Assembly (NCBI GenBank): GCA_947166655.1
Contig: CAMVFC010000021.1
Span: 1-36,915, forward strand
Origin: an uncultured Prevotellaceae bacterium
GTDB taxonomy: Bacteria > Bacteroidota > Bacteroidia > Bacteroidales > Bacteroidaceae
DNA: 36,915 nucleotides
Direction: 5' to 3'
Under the pieces are notes generated by a model that was given only the letters and a program-made list of their open reading frames with translations, was not told where the DNA came from and ran no database searches. This document shows, piece after piece, positions 33,276 through 36,915 of this stretch (the stretch's first letter is position 1; each line of letters starts with the position of its first letter). Position numbers and translations under genes: made by a program.

Positions 33276-34080
33276 ACAACTCAAGCAGCAACTGCAGAAA
33301 CAGGAGAAACTGGCATCGCTCGGCTTGCTCAGCGCAGGCATCGCCCATGAGATTCAGAATCCGCTGAACTTTGTCATCAATTTCTCTAAGATGTCAAGCA
33401 AGCTCCTGGACGACCTCAGTGAAATCGTGAGGGACAACGCAGACAAGCTCAATGAAGCTGACAGCGAAGACATTGACGATATCGTCATGGATCTCAAGGA
33501 AAACCTGAAGCAGATTTCTGAGAGCGGAGAGCGCGCCGTCAGCATCATTCAGGGCATCCTGCTTGTCTCCAGAGGCAAGGAGAATGAGTTCGTGCCGTCG
33601 GACGTCTGCCACATCGTTAAAGAGTACGTGCGTCTCTCTTACCACGCCATGCGGGCTAACCATCAGGGCTTCAACGTAACGCTCCACGAGACCTACCCTG
33701 AACAGCTGCCCATGATGATGGTTATTCCGCAGGACCTCAGCCGGGCAGTGCTCAACGTGATGAACAACGCCTGCTATGCCGTCTGGCTGAAGACGCAAAG
33801 CGCAGGAGCCGGCTACGTGCCCGAAATCACCATACAGGTGGAGGCGAAGGGAGATGATCTTGTCATGAGCTTCGCCGACAATGGCATTGGGATGACTGAA
33901 GAGGTGAAACAGCGACTCTTTGAGAACTTCTTCACCACCAAACCCATCGGCGAGGGAACGGGCCTCGGAATGGCCATCACGCGCGATATCATCGAAAACA
34001 AACACGGAGGAAAGGTGACCTTCGACTCGAAACAGGGCGAGGGCACCACACTTACGTTCATTATACCGATTAAGAAATGA
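33262..34080 (+). CDS. Soluble canonical histidine kinase (HisKA/HATPase_c)
   Basis: A 272-residue protein with no membrane helix or sensor domain. A short coiled-coil start (MTEIEQLKQQLQKQEKLASL) leads into the H-box AGIAHEIQNPLNF with His29 and Glu30. The ATPase domain has the N-box VLNVMNNACYAVW, G1 DNGIGMTEE, F-box ENFFTTKP and G2 GEGTGLGMAI. It is close in length and layout to the kinase half of the preceding protein, as if derived from it by duplication, but keeps the catalytic His. Start overlaps the preceding gene by 14 nt and its stop overlaps the receptor gene by 4 nt (ATGA), signs of translational coupling. Likely donor for the receiver-phosphatase at the operon start. Confidence 0.93.
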   Translation: MTEIEQLKQQLQKQEKLASLGLLSAGIAHEIQNPLNFVINFSKMSSKLLDDLSEIVRDNADKLNEADSEDIDDIVMDLKENLKQISESGERAVSIIQGILLVSRGKENEFVPSDVCHIVKEYVRLSYHAMRANHQGFNVTLHETYPEQLPMMMVIPQDLSRAVLNVMNNACYAVWLKTQSAGAGYVPEITIQVEAKGDDLVMSFADNGIGMTEEVKQRLFENFFTTKPIGEGTGLGMAITRDIIENKHGGKVTFDSKQGEGTTLTFIIPIKK

Positions 34081-36602
34081 GAAAATGCTTTTCCCTCTGG
34101 GCGCTGCTTCTCTGTGCTTCGATGGCCTATGGACAGGACGATGCGAAACAGCGACAGATCTACGCCCAGGCTGAGAACGACTACCAAATAGGTCGCATAG
34201 AGCAGGCGAGGGAAGTGCTGCAGGAGAACCTCAGCAGTTTCTATGGTAACCTGCGGCAGAACGCACTGCGACTCATCGCCCTCAGCTACCTGGCGCGATT
34301 CGACACGCAGCAGACTGAGCACTACACGACGTTGATGCTGCAGGAGAACCCTTACTACAGTCCTTCCTCCAGCGACCCCGCAACTTTCGCAGACATCATC
34401 AATAACATCAAGGCCGGAATGACGGCGACCATCACCACCGCGTCCAGTCAGGCAGAGAGCCTTGCCGAAGTGCCTGTGCCCACCACGCTGATTACCGGCG
34501 AGATGATTCAGAACAGCGGAGCACGCAACCTGCAGGAAGTGCTGGCGGTCTACGTTCCCGGGATGAATATCATCGACTGTAACGATGATATCAATATCGC
34601 GATGCGAGGCATTTACAGCAACACGCAGGAGAAGATTCTCATCCTCCTCAACGGCCACCGCCTGAACAGCTATGTCACTAACACGGCGGCACCCGATTTC
34701 AGTATCTCGCTCGAGAAAATAAAGCAGATAGAGGTACTGCGCGGACCGGCGTCGTCTCTCTACGGAGGCGTAGCCCTAACCGCCGTCGTCAATATTATCA
34801 CGAAACAAGGCGGCGACGTCGATGGCGTACAGGCACGCGCCTCGGTCGGGAACTACGGCCAAATCCGTGCCGACGCACTCTTCGGGAAGCGATACTTTGA
34901 TGTCGATATGCTTGTCTGGGGAAGCGTCTATCGCAGCAACGGCGAACGCTATGATGTCACGAACGAACGCCAGGCAGGTGGCTCACTGAGGATGCCCGTC
35001 AGTCATGTGCGCATCGGGCGTATCGGCGAGCGGCCTACCTACGACTTCGGTCTGCAGCTGGGCTACAGGGGGCTGCAGTTTATGTATAACACACATTTCT
35101 CACAGGTCGTGGCACCTTTCACGCTGACCTCCCTGGCATTGTCCTACGACCACGACCGATACCGCACGTTCAACGGCATATCGCCCAGTTTCAGCGTCCA
35201 GTCCCATCATGCTGACCTGAGCTACAGCCGGCAGTTTGGTAATTTCAATTTCAAGGTGGGCGCCACTTACGATAAGTCGGACCTGACGCGCTATCAGGTC
35301 ATTAGCGATGATCCGGTATCTGCCTTTGGTCTGGCGCTTAATATCCCATCCGAGATGGCGGACGTCCTGGAGACCAGCGGCGGACTTTCGCGCTTTGTCA
35401 ATGGACAGGAGCAGGACTACGGATTCCAGCTGAAAGGTAACTACAGCTACACTCTGGGCGACAACCATAAGGGAAACATCGGCTTCGGAGCTGAGTACGA
35501 CCACTTTCAGCTGGACGACTTCCGTTATCAGATTGGCTACGACTTCGAACAGGTCTATCGCGAAGATCCTATGCTGCGTAACGCAGGAACAGGCAGCGAG
35601 AACAGTGCCGACGGCTACCTTCAGCTGAAGCACCAGTGGCGGTCGCTGATTCTTAATGCGGGCATCCGCTACGACTACAAGACGCGTTACGACAACTCTA
35701 AAGTGCGCGAGTTCTCGCCCCGAGTAGCGCTCATCTACCTGCAGCCTAAATGGAACGTTAAGTTGAGCTACTCCAAGTCCTTCGTCGATGCACCCTATAT
35801 TTATCGCAAGGCCAACCTGCTTTCGTCCCTGATCTCAGAGGGTAGCGATGATAGCGGCAACTCCTTGCTCACACTCTCACCTGAAAGGGTGCACTCCTTC
35901 CAACTTTCCTTCGCCGGCGAGAACTGGGTGAAGGGATTGAACTTCGAACTCAATGGTTTCTACAACCGGGCCAATGACCTCATCATGACGTATATCCTCG
36001 ACTACGATAATGCCGGAAAGAACCAGACCTGCGGTCTGGAACTGATGGCCAGCTACAAACGTCCGAAGTTCACGGCTAACTGGAACCTCTCGTGGATTCA
36101 TACGTTCAAGTCCAACCTCATGGATTTGAACCTCTCGGAGGAGCTGTCGTCCTATTATTCCACAGACATCAATTCCAACAACAACACGCCTTCCATTATG
36201 TCGAACCTCGTGCTCGGATGGCAAGCCACGCCTCGGTTGAAGCTGCATTCCCACCTGCTCTTCGAAGGGGCACAGACGTCCTACAATATCGACTTGGAGA
36301 AATACGTCCAGAGTGCAGTCGGCTTTATTCAGTATTCTCTCTACCATGATCAGGGCTTGGCTGAGCAGGCTAACCAAGCGCTACAGGTGGCCGTCGAGGC
36401 TGCCAGCCAGACAATGATGCAAAAGAAGATGTCGGCACGGGCGATTCTCAACCTTGGAGCCGAGTACGACTTCGGTCCGCTAACGGTAGGACTGAACGTC
36501 CATAACCTTTTCGGCACACGCTATTACCGAAGTGGAATGAACACGAACCTTATTCCCCAGCAGGGGCGTTGGTTCCTTGCCAGTGTCGGTTTCCGCCTGT
36601 AG
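34077..36602 (+). CDS. TonB-dependent outer-membrane receptor with helical N-terminal domain
   Basis: An 841-residue protein with signal peptide MRKCFSLWALLLCASMAYGQ. Residues about 22-120 are helical and TPR-like (YAQAENDYQIGRIEQAREVL; LQENPYYSPSSSDPATFADI) instead of the usual CarboxypepD_reg/STN domain. The plug domain (about 140-255) shows VPVPTTLITGEMIQNSG, LNGHRLNSYV and VLRGPASSLYGGVALTAVVN. The remaining 580 residues are alternating beta strands of a 22-strand barrel ending in LASVGFRL. No SusD partner follows. Translationally coupled to the kinase (ATGA overlap), so it is probably part of the same sensing or response module, as input receptor or as regulated target. Ligand unknown. 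Confidence 0.92.
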   Translation: MRKCFSLWALLLCASMAYGQDDAKQRQIYAQAENDYQIGRIEQAREVLQENLSSFYGNLRQNALRLIALSYLARFDTQQTEHYTTLMLQENPYYSPSSSDPATFADIINNIKAGMTATITTASSQAESLAEVPVPTTLITGEMIQNSGARNLQEVLAVYVPGMNIIDCNDDINIAMRGIYSNTQEKILILLNGHRLNSYVTNTAAPDFSISLEKIKQIEVLRGPASSLYGGVALTAVVNIITKQGGDVDGVQARASVGNYGQIRADALFGKRYFDVDMLVWGSVYRSNGERYDVTNERQAGGSLRMPVSHVRIGRIGERPTYDFGLQLGYRGLQFMYNTHFSQVVAPFTLTSLALSYDHDRYRTFNGISPSFSVQSHHADLSYSRQFGNFNFKVGATYDKSDLTRYQVISDDPVSAFGLALNIPSEMADVLETSGGLSRFVNGQEQDYGFQLKGNYSYTLGDNHKGNIGFGAEYDHFQLDDFRYQIGYDFEQVYREDPMLRNAGTGSENSADGYLQLKHQWRSLILNAGIRYDYKTRYDNSKVREFSPRVALIYLQPKWNVKLSYSKSFVDAPYIYRKANLLSSLISEGSDDSGNSLLTLSPERVHSFQLSFAGENWVKGLNFELNGFYNRANDLIMTYILDYDNAGKNQTCGLELMASYKRPKFTANWNLSWIHTFKSNLMDLNLSEELSSYYSTDINSNNNTPSIMSNLVLGWQATPRLKLHSHLLFEGAQTSYNIDLEKYVQSAVGFIQYSLYHDQGLAEQANQALQVAVEAASQTMMQKKMSARAILNLGAEYDFGPLTVGLNVHNLFGTRYYRSGMNTNLIPQQGRWFLASVGFRL

Positions 36603-36628
36603 TCAAGAGCACCGATAAGAATTTACGG

Positions 36629-36671
36629 CTGTCCGCTAAATATTTCCCTTTCGCAAATATTTAGCGGACAG
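36629..36671 (+). terminator. Terminator of the signalling operon
   Basis: A perfect 17-bp stem, CTGTCCGCTAAATATTT (36629-36645) and AAATATTTAGCGGACAG (36655-36671), with a 9-nt loop, 26 nt after the receptor stop. The tail TCATCATTTATCT is only mildly T-rich. It is symmetrical enough to work for both directions. Confidence 0.75.
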
Positions 36672-36724
36672 TCATCATTTATCTGTCAGTCCAGGGCTCA
36701 CGCCCGCCACACTTTATTCCGGTG

Positions 36725-36812
36725 CTCGCCACGCTCCTCTCATTTGCTCGCTACGCCCTTCCCTTTTTCTCACCACGCCCAACACCTTTTCTCACCTCGC
36801 CTAACACTTGAG
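36725..36812. repeat. Degenerate 22-bp tandem repeat, four units
   Basis: Four consecutive 22-nt units start at 36725, 36747, 36769 and 36791, each opening CTCGCC, CTCGCT, CTCACC or CTCACC followed by (A/T)CGC and a pyrimidine-rich end. The last two are most alike (CTCACCACGCCCAACACCTT and CTCACCTCGCCTAACACTTG). A looser relative (CTCACGCCCGCCACACTTTA) lies at 36697. No gene is supported here. Confidence 0.65.
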
Positions 36813-36883
36813 TTTGTTCCATCGTGATGGAACCATCGTTCCATCGTGATGGAACCATCATTCCATCGTGATGGAACAAACTC
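36810..36883. repeat. Three-unit palindrome array with 22-bp period inside an outer inverted repeat
   Basis: TTCCATCGTGATGGAA occurs at 36817-36832, 36839-36854 and 36861-36876, each an inverted repeat with 7-bp arms, spaced exactly 22 nt. The whole block is bounded by GAGTTTGTTCCATC (36810-36823) and GATGGAACAAACTC (36870-36883), itself a perfect 14-bp inverted repeat. The period equals that of the adjoining degenerate array. It may be a protein-binding array, an extragenic palindrome cluster or a mobile-element end. Confidence 0.85.
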
Positions 36884-36915
36884 CCCCTTCTGCGACCCAG
36901 ACCTTCTGCGCCTAA

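Noticed and set aside
36697..36883. Possible CRISPR array
   Set aside because: Units are contiguous or spaced by 6 nt, with no variable spacers of 30 nt or so and no cas genes; it is a tandem/palindromic repeat.

Overview
The window looks like chromosomal DNA from a Bacteroidales bacterium, most probably a Prevotellaceae (Prevotella-like) member. The pointers are: promoters of the Bacteroidetes type (TTTG, about 20 nt, TAnnTTTG); a four-subunit 2-oxoacid:ferredoxin oxidoreductase cluster with a small TPR gene and a small membrane-protein gene; a BspA-like leucine-rich C10 (streptopain-type) protease with a C-terminal tail resembling type IX secretion sorting domains; HU-related and smalltalk-like genes; and a two-component-propeller sensor. 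The genus is an inference; no rRNA or tRNA gene was seen.

Layout. Every gene from 1 to about 24.0 kb is on the minus strand and every gene from 24.17 kb to the end is on the plus strand, so about 24.1 kb is a divergent point. Minus side, right to left: (i) 24.0-14.96 kb, phosphohexomutase, NADH pyrophosphatase-like NUDIX protein, M16 peptidase lipoprotein and a tricorn-type S41 peptidase, with a promoter at 24083 and a terminator at 14914; (ii) 14.9-8.5 kb, ThiE-like protein, PRPP synthetase (prs) and a 1557-residue C10 protease, with a promoter at 14888 and a terminator at 8477; (iii) 8.4-3.75 kb, a MacAB-TolC-type exporter (TolC, lipoprotein adaptor, ATPase, permease) behind a full-consensus promoter at 8390; (iv) 3.7 kb-1, DUF4468 protein, TPR protein, then ferredoxin, alpha, small membrane protein, beta and the start of gamma of the oxidoreductase. 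A 0.33-kb palindromic repeat sits between beta and gamma.

Plus side: 24.17-27.0 kb is an accessory module of small genes (micro-ORF, DUF2693-like, a replication-protein-like domain, HU-related protein, smalltalk-like protein) separated by GC-rich palindromic repeats, including an 80-bp inverted repeat (79/80 identical) flanking the HU gene. After a second copy of the 0.3-kb palindromic element comes a five-gene signalling operon (27597-36602): response regulator fused to a PP2C/SpoIIE phosphatase, a membrane-anchored coiled-coil/beta-propeller protein, a propeller sensor kinase whose phospho-acceptor His is replaced by Asp, a soluble canonical histidine kinase, and a TonB-dependent receptor. 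The last two junctions overlap by 14 and 4 nt.

The most novel-looking content is this receptor-linked signalling operon with a pseudokinase/kinase pair, and the layered repeat families: 0.3-kb palindromes, GC-rich palindromes, and a 22-bp periodic array at the right end.
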